From: AG25 sp035604455
GTDB lineage: Bacteria > Gemmatimonadota > Gemmatimonadetes > Gemmatimonadales > GWC2-71-9
Length of the DNA stretch: 33,017 nucleotides
Direction of reading: 5' to 3'
NCBI GenBank assembly: GCA_035604455.1
Contig: DATNIM010000084.1
Coordinates: forward strand, 1 to 33,017
Both the position numbers and the translations under genes were made by a program. The notes under the pieces are model-generated. The model saw nothing but the letters and a program-made list of their open reading frames with translations. It searched no databases and was not told the origin of the DNA. Shown here one piece after another: positions 7,177-15,194 of the stretch (position 1 is the stretch's first letter; every line of letters begins with the position of its first letter).

Positions 7177-9257
7177 GACCGACGGTCGCCGGAATCGCAC
7201 TGGCCCTCGCTGCCGCGGTCGGACGCCTGTCGGCGCAGGACTCCTTCCCCACCCACCCGCCCGCCCCCGCGCGGGTGCTGCCCGTGCAATTCCCGCCCTA
7301 CAAGGACGTGCATCTGGCCAACGGCCTTGAGCTCCTGGTGATCGAGCGGCACGACCATCCGGTCGTGTCCCTGAGCCTGAACTTCCGGGCGGGTGCGGCC
7401 TCTGACCCGGAGGGGAAGGAAGGCTTGTCCTCCCTCGCCGCGGACGTCATCACGAAAGGCACGACCCACCGCTCGGGCGATCAGATCGCCACGGCGATCG
7501 AGGCGGTCGGCGGCGGTCTTGATGCGAGTTCGGGGGAGGACTTCTTCACCATTTCGGGCGACGCGTTGAGCGATCAGGTCGCGCTGGTCTTCGACCTCGT
7601 GAGCGAGGTCGCTCAGCACGCCACGTTCCCGGCGGACGAAGTCGAGCTCGCGCGGACCCGGCAGCTCTCGGCGCTGGCCCTCTCCTTGTCTGAGCCCCAG
7701 AGCCTTGCGAGCCGGATGTTCGCCCACGAGATCTACGGCGACAATCCCTACGGCCGCTCGGAGAGCGAAGCGAGCCTGCGCGCCATCACGGCGGACGATC
7801 TCGCGCGATTCGCGCGGAGCCGCATCCGGCCGGGCGGGGCCTTACTCGTGGTCGCGGGGGACGTGACCCTGGAGCAGGTCCAGGCGCTGGCGCAGCACGC
7901 CTTCGGCGACTGGATGGGGGCGGGCCTGCCGGCGCCGAACGTGCTCAGCGCGTCGCCGAAGCACGCGAGCGACATCCTCCTCGTCAATCGCCCCGGCTCG
8001 AACCAGTCCACGGTGCTTGTGGGCAACCCGACCACGCCCCCCTGGGACCCGCGCTACTACGGCGCCCGCATTGCGACCTACGTCCTCGGCGGGGGTGCCG
8101 ACTCGCGGCTCTTCCGGGTGGTGCGGGAGGAAAAGAGCTGGGCCTACGACGCCCATGCGGCACTGCGGCGAAATCGAGGCCTCGGGTACTGGGTGGCGGC
8201 GGTCGAGGTCAGGACGGCCGCGACCGACAGTGCGCTGGTCGAGATGCTCCACCAGATCGAGCTCCTCCGCACCGATCTCGTGCCCGACTCCGAGGTGCGC
8301 GCCGCCAAGGGCTACCTCGTCGGGTCCTTCCCGCTCAACATCGAGACCTCGTCCGAGGTGGCGCAGCAGGTCAGCACGGTGAAGCTGTTGGGCCTCGATC
8401 CGGATTATCTCAACCTCTACCGGACACGGCTCGACGCGGTCACGCGCGAGGAGGTCCGCAGCGCCGCGCTCAGCCTCTACCACGCCGGCGCGTTCTCGAT
8501 CGTGGTGGTCGGAGACGCGGTCGCGCTCTACGCCCCGCTCAATGCCATCGCCTCCGTGCGCTTGGTGGACGCGGACGGCCATCCCGTTCGTCTCGAAGAC
8601 ATTGCACCTCCGCCGGGGCCGCCGCCCGTCGATCTATCGCGCCTCGCCGTGCACAGTGACTCTTTCGCCGTGTTCGCCGCGGGTACCGTGATCGGTGGGA
8701 AGCGGGCCACGCTCACCAAGAGCCAGGACTCGGTCGTCTACACGGAGACGGTCTCGCTCGGTCCCGCCGGCAACCAGCACCTGACCGCGCTGCTCGACAC
8801 CGGGACGCTCGCTCCCCGCCGGGTGGACGCGGTGGGAATGGCCGGAGGCCAGGCGCGCGAGACCCATCTCGTCTACCAGGGCGCCCACGTCCAGGGCACG
8901 GTCATCGTGCCCATGGCCGGTGGACACCCGATGACGCTGACCATCGATACGACGCTCGTGCCCGGGACCGTGGATGAGAACACGCTCGAGGTCGTGATCC
9001 CGGCGTTGCCACTGGGGCTCGGCCAGCGGTTTTCGCTCGCTGGGTTCGCGGCTGACCAGAAACGCGCAGAGGTGCTCACGGTGGCCGTTCAGGACTCAGG
9101 GACAGTCACGGTCCCGGCCGGGACGTTTCAGACGTACAAGGTGTTGGTGAGCGGAGGCAAGACACCGCTGACGATGTTCGTCACGACCGCGACGCCCCAC
9201 CGCCTAATCAGCGTAGATGTCGGAGGGACGACCGTCTCGTTTCAGCTTGTTCAGTAA
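7173..9257 (+). CDS. M16-family peptidase-like protein without the zinc motif, with extra C-terminal domain
   Basis: This protein of 694 residues has a signal peptide (MRPTVAGIALALAAAVGRLSAQ) and a typical M16 core (LANGLELLVIERHDHPVVSL). Where the active enzyme has HxxEH it reads GLSSLAADVITKG (residues 84-96), so it is the non-catalytic partner of the upstream peptidase. The glycine-rich loop LGGGADSRLFRVVREE and the RTAATDSALVEM region of the second lobe are kept; in M16 pairs this subunit helps to bind substrate. After a proline-rich hinge at about residues 477-485 comes a domain of about 210 residues (nt 8628-9254), not part of the M16 fold, that resembles the secreted protein encoded at 5012-5749. 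Translation is coupled to the upstream gene by an ATGA overlap. Confidence 0.88.
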   Translation: MRPTVAGIALALAAAVGRLSAQDSFPTHPPAPARVLPVQFPPYKDVHLANGLELLVIERHDHPVVSLSLNFRAGAASDPEGKEGLSSLAADVITKGTTHRSGDQIATAIEAVGGGLDASSGEDFFTISGDALSDQVALVFDLVSEVAQHATFPADEVELARTRQLSALALSLSEPQSLASRMFAHEIYGDNPYGRSESEASLRAITADDLARFARSRIRPGGALLVVAGDVTLEQVQALAQHAFGDWMGAGLPAPNVLSASPKHASDILLVNRPGSNQSTVLVGNPTTPPWDPRYYGARIATYVLGGGADSRLFRVVREEKSWAYDAHAALRRNRGLGYWVAAVEVRTAATDSALVEMLHQIELLRTDLVPDSEVRAAKGYLVGSFPLNIETSSEVAQQVSTVKLLGLDPDYLNLYRTRLDAVTREEVRSAALSLYHAGAFSIVVVGDAVALYAPLNAIASVRLVDADGHPVRLEDIAPPPGPPPVDLSRLAVHSDSFAVFAAGTVIGGKRATLTKSQDSVVYTETVSLGPAGNQHLTALLDTGTLAPRRVDAVGMAGGQARETHLVYQGAHVQGTVIVPMAGGHPMTLTIDTTLVPGTVDENTLEVVIPALPLGLGQRFSLAGFAADQKRAEVLTVAVQDSGTVTVPAGTFQTYKVLVSGGKTPLTMFVTTATPHRLISVDVGGTTVSFQLVQ

Positions 9258-9355
9258 GGCGGGGGTTTCTGACGAGCTGCTGGTTGATGCGGGAGAAGAT
9301 GACGAGTAAAGACTGAATGCTTGCTGCGGGCTGCTCGCCCCACCTGCCCTTGCCG

Positions 9356-9628
9356 CTACCCCGCGACTGCTTGCTCTGCCGGGTACACGCTGACCCGCTG
9401 GCGGTGCTTGTCCTTGGGCTCAAACTTCACGATTCCATCCACCACAGCGAACAGCGAGTCGTCTGAGGCGCGCCGCACGTTGCGGCCGGGGTGGAGCTTG
9501 GTACCGCGCTGACGGACGAGAATCGTGCCCGACGTCACGCGTTCGCCGGCGAAGCGCTTCACACCCAAATACTTGGGGTTTGAATCGCGGCCGTTCCTCG
9601 AGGACCCTACACCCTTCTTATGAGCCAT
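9356..9628 (-). CDS. rpmA: Ribosomal protein bL27
   Basis: This 90-residue protein of the large ribosomal subunit reaches toward the peptidyl-transferase centre. It starts MAHKKGVGSSRNGRDSNPKY, the classic bL27 N-terminus, with no cleavable extension of the Firmicutes type. The core GVKRFAGERVTSGTILVRQR and TKLHPGRNVRR is conserved. It follows rplU by a single base, as in most bacteria. The usual downstream obgE is not here; the next gene downstream is the convergent M16 unit. Confidence 0.97.
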   Translation of the reverse strand: MAHKKGVGSSRNGRDSNPKYLGVKRFAGERVTSGTILVRQRGTKLHPGRNVRRASDDSLFAVVDGIVKFEPKDKHRQRVSVYPAEQAVAG

Positions 9629-9629
9629 C

Positions 9630-9947
9630 CTAGCCGACCTTTACGCCCGCGATCTTCACCTCGGTGAAGCGCTGGCGATGCCCCGCGTGACGCCGGTACC
9701 CCGAGCGCCGCGCGAAGCGGAAGATGCGGATCTTCTTGCCCAACCCGTGCCGCACCACTTCGGCGGTCACTTGGGCTCCGGGCACGAGCGGGGTCCCGGC
9801 GCGGAAGGTGTCGCCATCGCTCGCGAGCAGTACCCGGTCGAACACGATGGTCGAGCCCGGCTCCTGGGGGAGCAGAGGCACTTTCACCGTAGCGCCGGGC
9901 TCGGCCCGAAACTGGCCACCGCCGGTCGAGAAAATCGCGTAGCTCAT
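9630..9947 (-). CDS. rplU: Ribosomal protein bL21
   Basis: This 105-residue large-subunit protein binds 23S rRNA. It begins MSYAIFSTGGGQFRAEPG and keeps the family core VPLLPQEPGSTIVFDRVLL, then the basic C-terminal segment KKIRIFRFARRSGYRRHAGHRQ with its RRxGHRQ motif that contacts rRNA. It lies 34 nt after RNase G and 1 nt before rpmA, so the three are probably one transcript. There is no obvious Shine-Dalgarno sequence. Confidence 0.97.
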   Translation of the reverse strand: MSYAIFSTGGGQFRAEPGATVKVPLLPQEPGSTIVFDRVLLASDGDTFRAGTPLVPGAQVTAEVVRHGLGKKIRIFRFARRSGYRRHAGHRQRFTEVKIAGVKVG

Positions 9948-9981
9948 GGGCGGCGGAACCTAAGTGGAGACGTTCCCGCGG

Positions 9982-11556
9982 TCAAGCGACGGCGTACTGC
10001 TCGGTTACGTCGCGCCCGGCGGGCTTGGACATCATCCGGAACTCATCCAGGCGCATCATCGGGTCGTCGCGCATCTCGAGGGCGAGCCCTGTCTGTTTCT
10101 CGAGCTGGCGCAGGAAATTGGGCTCCTGTTCGACCAGGTACAGCGCCACCTCGGGGTGTAGCCGCACCGCGAGCTGGCGCTCCTTGTGCTCGGCGCCCAC
10201 CCGCTTGAGCGAGCGCTCCATGCGCCGCACGACCACCTCCGGCCGGAACACCCGCCCCGTCCCCGTGCACGTCGGACAGTCGGTTGTCATCGACTGCCAC
10301 AAGGAGGGCCGCACGCGCTGGCGCGTCATTTCGATCAGCCCGAGGTCCGACACGGCAAAAGCCTTGGTGCGCGCCCGGTCCCGGCCCAGGTTCGCGCGGA
10401 GCTCCTGCAGCACCTTGTCGCGGTTCGCCCGCGACTCCATGTCGATGAAGTCGACGACGATGATCCCGCCGATGTCCCGGAGCCTGAGCTGGCGGGCCAC
10501 TTCGCGGGCCGCGTCCAGGTTCGTGCGCAGGATCGTGCTCTCGGGATCCTTGCGGCCCGTGTAGCGGCCGGTGTTCACATCGATCGACGTCAGGGCTTCG
10601 GTCGGCTGGATGATGATGTAGCCGCCCGTGGGCAGCTCGACCCGCGGCTTGAAGAGATCCCGGATCTCGGACTCGATGTCGTACTCGTCGAAGAGCGGCG
10701 TCTCAGAGGCGTGCAGCCCGACCCGCTGCATCAGTTCCGGGTCGATCGGCTTGAGATACTGCCCGATCTCGTTGTACAACAGTTTGGAGTCGACGAGGAG
10801 CGAGTCGACCTTGTCGCTGAACAGGTCGCGCGTGATGCCGCGGATGAGGCTCGTCTCTCGCTGCAGCAGGGTGGGTGGGCGGACGGACCCCGCCTTGCGC
10901 TTGATCTTCTTCCACAGCGTGTGGAGGTGGTCGATTTCGCGCTTGCAGCTCTCCTCGGTCAGATCCTCGGCCACGGTGCGGATGATCCAGCCGCCCTCGT
11001 CCTTCGGGACGAGCTTCGAGACGAGCTCGCGCAGCTTCGCCCGCTGGTCGCGGCTGTCGATCTTCCGCGACACGCCGACCTTGGACGCAAACGGCATGTA
11101 GACGAGAAACCGGCCCGCCAGTGAGACCTGGGCCGTGACCCGGGGGCCCTTCGTGCCGATGGGCTCTTTGGTGACTTGAACGATTTTCGATTCGCCGCGG
11201 GTGAGCTCGTCGGCGACGTTCGGGACGCGGCGGCGGCCGCTGCTGCGCCGCTGGCCCTTTCCGCTCTCGCTTTCCTCGTCTTCGTCCTCGTCTGCGCCGT
11301 CGTTCTCGGCCGGCTCTTCGTCTTCTTCGGATTCGATCAGGTCCGAAGCGTGCAGGAAGGCGCTCTTTTCAGCGCCGATGTTGACGAAGGCTGCCTGGAT
11401 GCCGGGGAGCACGGCTTCGACCTTGCCCAAGTAGATGTCACCCACCATGCGGCGGGCGTCAGGGCGGTCGACGAGAAGTTCAACAAGGCGGTCGTCCTCG
11501 AGAATCGCCACGCGGGTCTCGCGGGCGTTTCCGCTGACCAGAATTTCCCTCTTCAA
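9982..11556 (-). CDS. rng: Ribonuclease G/E family endoribonuclease
   Basis: This 524-residue enzyme processes rRNA and cuts mRNA endonucleolytically. It opens with KREILVSGNARETRVAILED, the RNase G start, followed by an S1 RNA-binding domain (VGDIYLGKVEAVLPGIQAAF). An unusually long acidic insert of Glu/Asp repeats interrupts the S1 domain. The catalytic site is intact: SIDVNTGRYTG and IVVDFIDM carry the two magnesium-binding Asp residues. The zinc-link motif CPTCTGTG that holds the dimer together follows. It lacks the long C-terminal scaffold of RNase E, so RNase G fits better. I chose the TTG at 11556, which matches the family start and has GAGG 9 nt upstream; a GTG at 11601 would add 15 residues. 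It is followed by rplU and rpmA. Confidence 0.93.
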   Translation of the reverse strand: MKREILVSGNARETRVAILEDDRLVELLVDRPDARRMVGDIYLGKVEAVLPGIQAAFVNIGAEKSAFLHASDLIESEEDEEPAENDGADEDEDEESESGKGQRRSSGRRRVPNVADELTRGESKIVQVTKEPIGTKGPRVTAQVSLAGRFLVYMPFASKVGVSRKIDSRDQRAKLRELVSKLVPKDEGGWIIRTVAEDLTEESCKREIDHLHTLWKKIKRKAGSVRPPTLLQRETSLIRGITRDLFSDKVDSLLVDSKLLYNEIGQYLKPIDPELMQRVGLHASETPLFDEYDIESEIRDLFKPRVELPTGGYIIIQPTEALTSIDVNTGRYTGRKDPESTILRTNLDAAREVARQLRLRDIGGIIVVDFIDMESRANRDKVLQELRANLGRDRARTKAFAVSDLGLIEMTRQRVRPSLWQSMTTDCPTCTGTGRVFRPEVVVRRMERSLKRVGAEHKERQLAVRLHPEVALYLVEQEPNFLRQLEKQTGLALEMRDDPMMRLDEFRMMSKPAGRDVTEQYAVA

Positions 11557-11722
11557 GGCTCCATTCCTCGGTCCCCTCGCGCGCGCGGTCGGGGACACCA
11601 TGGTGGATACCGCAGGGGCTGCCTCCCACTCCAGGGAGGCCGAGCCGATTGGCCTGGGCGTACGCCAGCTGGCCCACGAGGGGCTGTGGCCACGACAAAA
11701 CCGCAGTCCAATGCATGCCCTA

Positions 11723-11751
11723 AAGCTAAGTGCCCTTGCGACTTACGTCAA
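11723..11751 (-). promoter_or_regulatory. Putative sigma-70 promoter for rng-rplU-rpmA
   Basis: On the minus strand, TTGACG (11751-11746) is separated by 17 nt from TAGCTT (11728-11723). The -35 element is near consensus and the -10 is weak. It lies about 165 nt upstream of the chosen rng start, in the divergent gap shared with the prolyl oligopeptidase gene. Confidence 0.4.
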
Positions 11752-11769
11752 TAGCGGCGAGCTTTGCCC

Positions 11770-13896
11770 ATGCACCAACTCGTAGGTAGTTCCGGGCTTA
11801 CGTCACTCGACCTCTTGGGGGGGATGCTTACAGGGGCCTCGGTGGTCGCAACCCTCCTTTATCCCAAGCCCCCGACGGGCGACCACGTCGACACCTACCA
11901 CGGGGTCGCGGTCCCTGACCCCTACCGCCCGCTCGAGGACCCGGACGCCCCCGCAACGCGAGCTTGGATCGAGGCCGAAAACGAGCTCACCCGCTCGTGG
12001 TTCGCTCAGATCCCAGGGCTTGGGGGCATCCGCGACCGGCTGAGCGCGCTCTGGAACTACCCGCGCTTCGGGGTGCCCACGCACAAGGGTCGCTACTTCT
12101 TCTTCAAGAACGACGGCCTGCAGAATCAGGCCGTCCTCTACGCGCAGGACTCACTCGACGGTGAGCCCCGGCCAATCCTCGACCCGAACCGCTTCGCCGC
12201 AGACGGCACGATCGCCGTCACGTCGATCGCGCCGAGCGAGGACGGAGAGCTGATCGCTTACGGGAAGGCCACCGGCGGCTCCGATTGGGAGGAGCTCTGC
12301 GTCCGGGACACCGCGCAAGGACTCGACCGACCGGACGTGCTGCACTGGGTGAAGTTCTCAGGAGCGAGCTGGACGCACGACCATGCGGGGTTCTTCTACA
12401 GCCGCTACCCTGAGTCGGTCGATCCACTCGCGCCCACCCGCTTCCAGAAGCTCTACTACCACCGGCTCGGGACGCCCCAGGACGCGGACGTCCTCGTGTA
12501 CGAACGGCCGGACGAGCCCGACTGGGGGTTTGGGGGCGCGGTCACGGACGACGGCCGCTACCTCATCATCACCGTCTGGGTCGGCACGGACCGCAGGACC
12601 CGGGTCTATTACACGGACCTGGGCGATCCGAGCGCGCCCAAGGTAGGGCCCGTGGTGCGGCTGCTCGACGCGTTCGACGCGAGCTACGGATTCATCGGGA
12701 ACGATGGACCGGTGTTCTACTTCCTGACCGATCACGAAGCGCCGAGGCGACGAGTGGTGGCCATCGACATCCGGACTCCCGATCGTGCGCAGTGGCGCGA
12801 GCTCGTCCCTCAAGGCCCCGATGTCTTGGACCATGCGCAGTTCGTGCACGACACGCTGGTCGTGCACGCGCTCCGCGACGCGCACTCGGTGTTGCGCCTC
12901 CATCGGGCGACGGGAGAGTATCTACGGGACCTTCCCCTGCCCGCCCTCGGCACGGTGAGCGCGCTCGGGGGTGAACGCCGGGACACGGAGCTCTTCTATT
13001 CCTTCACGTCCTTCCTCCACCCGACGACGATCTTCCGCTACGACTTCCGCACGGGCGCATCGGAGGTTTTCCGGGCCCCGGCCCTCGCCTTCGACGCGAC
13101 GAGGTATGAGACCGAGCAGGTCTTCTACCGGAGCAAGGACGGCACGCGCATCCCGATGTTCATCACCCGGAAGCGCGACTTCGTGCGGGACCGCTCGGCC
13201 CCCACGCTCCTCTCGGGCTACGGGGGATTCAACATCAGCTTGACGCCCTCGTTCTCTCCGGGACTCGTCGTGTGGCTCGAGCGCGGGGGCATCTACGCCG
13301 TCCCGAACCTCCGCGGGGGCGGCGAATACGGCGAGGCGTGGCACGAGGCCGGGATGAAGGAGAGGAAGCAAAACGTCTTCGACGACGGCATCGCCGCGGC
13401 CGAATATCTCATTGCGCAGGGCTACACGGCTGCGTCCCGGCTTGCGATCACGGGCGGCTCAAATGGGGGGCTCCTGGTGGGGGCGCTGATGACGCAGCGG
13501 CCCGAGCTGTTCGCTGCGGCGCTGCCCGCCGTCGGGGTGTTCGACATGCTGCGGTTCCACAAGTTCACGATCGGCTGGGCGTGGGTGAGCGAGTACGGCA
13601 GCGCCGACGACCCGGCGCTCTTCGGGTACCTCTACGGATATTCGCCGCTCCATCGACTGAAGGCCGGAACGAACTACCCCGCCACCTACATCACCACGGC
13701 CGATCACGATGACCGCGTCGTGCCCGCGCACTCGTTCAAGTTCGCCGCGGCGCTCCAGGCGGCAGGCGGGCCCCGGCCCGTGTTGATCGAGATCGAAACC
13801 AAGGCCGGTCACGGGGCGGGCAAGCCGATTATGAAGGTCATTGAGGAGCAGGCGCACCGCTGGGCTTTCCTGATCCAAGCCCTCGGCGTCGCGTGA
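11770..13896 (+). CDS. Prolyl oligopeptidase (S9A serine peptidase)
   Basis: This enzyme of about 708 residues cuts short peptides after proline. The N-terminus has the family entry YHGVAVPDPYRPLEDPDAPAT (in part), followed by the seven-bladed propeller. The C-terminal alpha/beta hydrolase domain has the nucleophile motif GGSNGGLL, the acid in TADHDDRVVPAHSFK, and the catalytic His in KAGHGAGKP. NLRGGGEYGEAWHEAG precedes the nucleophile, as in family members. No convincing signal peptide is seen. The start is uncertain: the ATG at 11770 has GGCGAG upstream, while an ATG at 11824 directly follows a run of seven G and would give a protein starting just before the conserved region. The gene is divergent from rng. 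Confidence 0.93.
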   Translation: MHQLVGSSGLTSLDLLGGMLTGASVVATLLYPKPPTGDHVDTYHGVAVPDPYRPLEDPDAPATRAWIEAENELTRSWFAQIPGLGGIRDRLSALWNYPRFGVPTHKGRYFFFKNDGLQNQAVLYAQDSLDGEPRPILDPNRFAADGTIAVTSIAPSEDGELIAYGKATGGSDWEELCVRDTAQGLDRPDVLHWVKFSGASWTHDHAGFFYSRYPESVDPLAPTRFQKLYYHRLGTPQDADVLVYERPDEPDWGFGGAVTDDGRYLIITVWVGTDRRTRVYYTDLGDPSAPKVGPVVRLLDAFDASYGFIGNDGPVFYFLTDHEAPRRRVVAIDIRTPDRAQWRELVPQGPDVLDHAQFVHDTLVVHALRDAHSVLRLHRATGEYLRDLPLPALGTVSALGGERRDTELFYSFTSFLHPTTIFRYDFRTGASEVFRAPALAFDATRYETEQVFYRSKDGTRIPMFITRKRDFVRDRSAPTLLSGYGGFNISLTPSFSPGLVVWLERGGIYAVPNLRGGGEYGEAWHEAGMKERKQNVFDDGIAAAEYLIAQGYTAASRLAITGGSNGGLLVGALMTQRPELFAAALPAVGVFDMLRFHKFTIGWAWVSEYGSADDPALFGYLYGYSPLHRLKAGTNYPATYITTADHDDRVVPAHSFKFAAALQAAGGPRPVLIEIETKAGHGAGKPIMKVIEEQAHRWAFLIQALGVA

Positions 13897-13960
13897 TCAG
13901 ATCAACGCTGGCACGAGCCGCGCGGACGCCCCTGGTGCAGCCGCTGGTCTTCGAGCGCTC

Positions 13961-15178
13961 TTAGTCGATCAAGTCGCCGAGCAGGCTCCGGGCGATGACG
14001 ATGCGCTGGATCTCGCTTGTGCCCTCGCCGATTTCGCAGATCTTGGCGTCGCGCATCATGCGTTCGACAGGGTATTCGGAGGTGTAGCCGGCCGCCCCGT
14101 GGAGCTGGACGGCCTTGGTGGTGACGCGCATGGCGAGCTCCGACGCATAGAGCTTCGCCATAGCCGCGGCCTGCCGGAACGGCCGGGCGTTCATCTTGAG
14201 CCAGGCCGCGTGGTAGACCAGGTGGTGCGCGGCCGCGATCTCGGTCGCCATGTCGGCGAGCGGGAAGTGTACGCCCTGGAAGCTTGCGATCGGCTTGCCG
14301 AACTGCGTGCGTGAGCCGGTGTAGGCGATGCACTGCTCGAAGGCGCCCTCGGCGATCCCCAGGGCCAGCGCGGCGAGTCCGATCCGGCCCGCGTCGAGCG
14401 TCTGCAGCATCATGCGAAATCCCTGGCCCGGCGTGCCGAGGATGTTCTCGGCGGGGACTAGGGCGTCCTGAAAAATGAGCTCCCGCGTGTCCGACGCCCG
14501 CCACCCGAGCTTGTCTTCGCGCTTCCCGGCCTTCACGCCCGGACACTTGGGCAGCGTCGCATCGTGGCCCACGCCGGCGCGCGCGGTCTCGGACAGGTCG
14601 GTCGTGTCTTTCGTGACGAGGAAGGCCGTGATGCCATGCGTCCGGGGCGCTGCGGGGTCCGTGCGGGCCGTGACGACGTAGACCTCCCCTACCCCGCCAT
14701 GCGTGATGAAGAGCTTCGAGCCGTTCAGCACGTAGTGATCGCCTGAGCGGACGGCGGTCGTCTTGGTGCCGCCGGCGTCTGAGCCTGCGCCGGGCTCGGT
14801 GAGGGCGAAGCCGCCCAGCACGCGTCCCTGCGCGAGGCGCGGCACGAACGTGTCACGCTGGGCGTCCGAGCCGAACTCGATGATGGGCGAGGTGGCGAGC
14901 GTCGTGTGGGCGCTCACCGTGATGGCGTGGCTCGCGTCGACCTTGGCGATCTCGTGAATGGTGAGGATATAGGAGAGGTAGTCCGCGCCCGCCCCGCCGA
15001 GCGCCTTGGGCCAGGGGACACCGAGCAGGCCCAGGGCGGCCATCCCCTTCACGTTGTCCCAGGGAAACCGGCTCTCCTGGTCCAGCGCGCGGGCCAGCGG
15101 AGCGATGTCGTGTTGCGCGAACGCGCGCACACGGTCTCGGAACTCAAGATGCTCGGGCCCAAACAGCGGTGAATCCAT
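13961..15178 (-). CDS. Acyl-CoA dehydrogenase, last gene of the serine-cycle operon
   Basis: This 405-residue flavoenzyme introduces a 2,3 double bond into acyl-CoA and passes electrons to ETF. Motifs include FALTEPGAGSDAG (FAD and substrate loop), LNGSKLFITHGG, GRIGLAALALGIAEGA, RTQFGKPIASFQ, and the catalytic region CEIGEGTSEIQRIVIAR, with the base predicted at Glu385. The residue before it is Gly rather than the usual Tyr. An insert of about 20 residues (193-212, TDLSETARAGVGHDATLPKC) interrupts the conserved TKDT-PGVKAGKREDKLG run. The gene lies 16 nt after ppc and has its own strong GGGAGG site, so it may be translated more independently than its neighbours. Short- or branched-chain substrates are likely. 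At 405 residues it looks too short for a methylsuccinyl-CoA dehydrogenase of the ethylmalonyl-CoA pathway. Confidence 0.93.
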   Translation of the reverse strand: MDSPLFGPEHLEFRDRVRAFAQHDIAPLARALDQESRFPWDNVKGMAALGLLGVPWPKALGGAGADYLSYILTIHEIAKVDASHAITVSAHTTLATSPIIEFGSDAQRDTFVPRLAQGRVLGGFALTEPGAGSDAGGTKTTAVRSGDHYVLNGSKLFITHGGVGEVYVVTARTDPAAPRTHGITAFLVTKDTTDLSETARAGVGHDATLPKCPGVKAGKREDKLGWRASDTRELIFQDALVPAENILGTPGQGFRMMLQTLDAGRIGLAALALGIAEGAFEQCIAYTGSRTQFGKPIASFQGVHFPLADMATEIAAAHHLVYHAAWLKMNARPFRQAAAMAKLYASELAMRVTTKAVQLHGAAGYTSEYPVERMMRDAKICEIGEGTSEIQRIVIARSLLGDLID

Positions 15179-15194
15179 CCGAGCCTCCCTCAGT

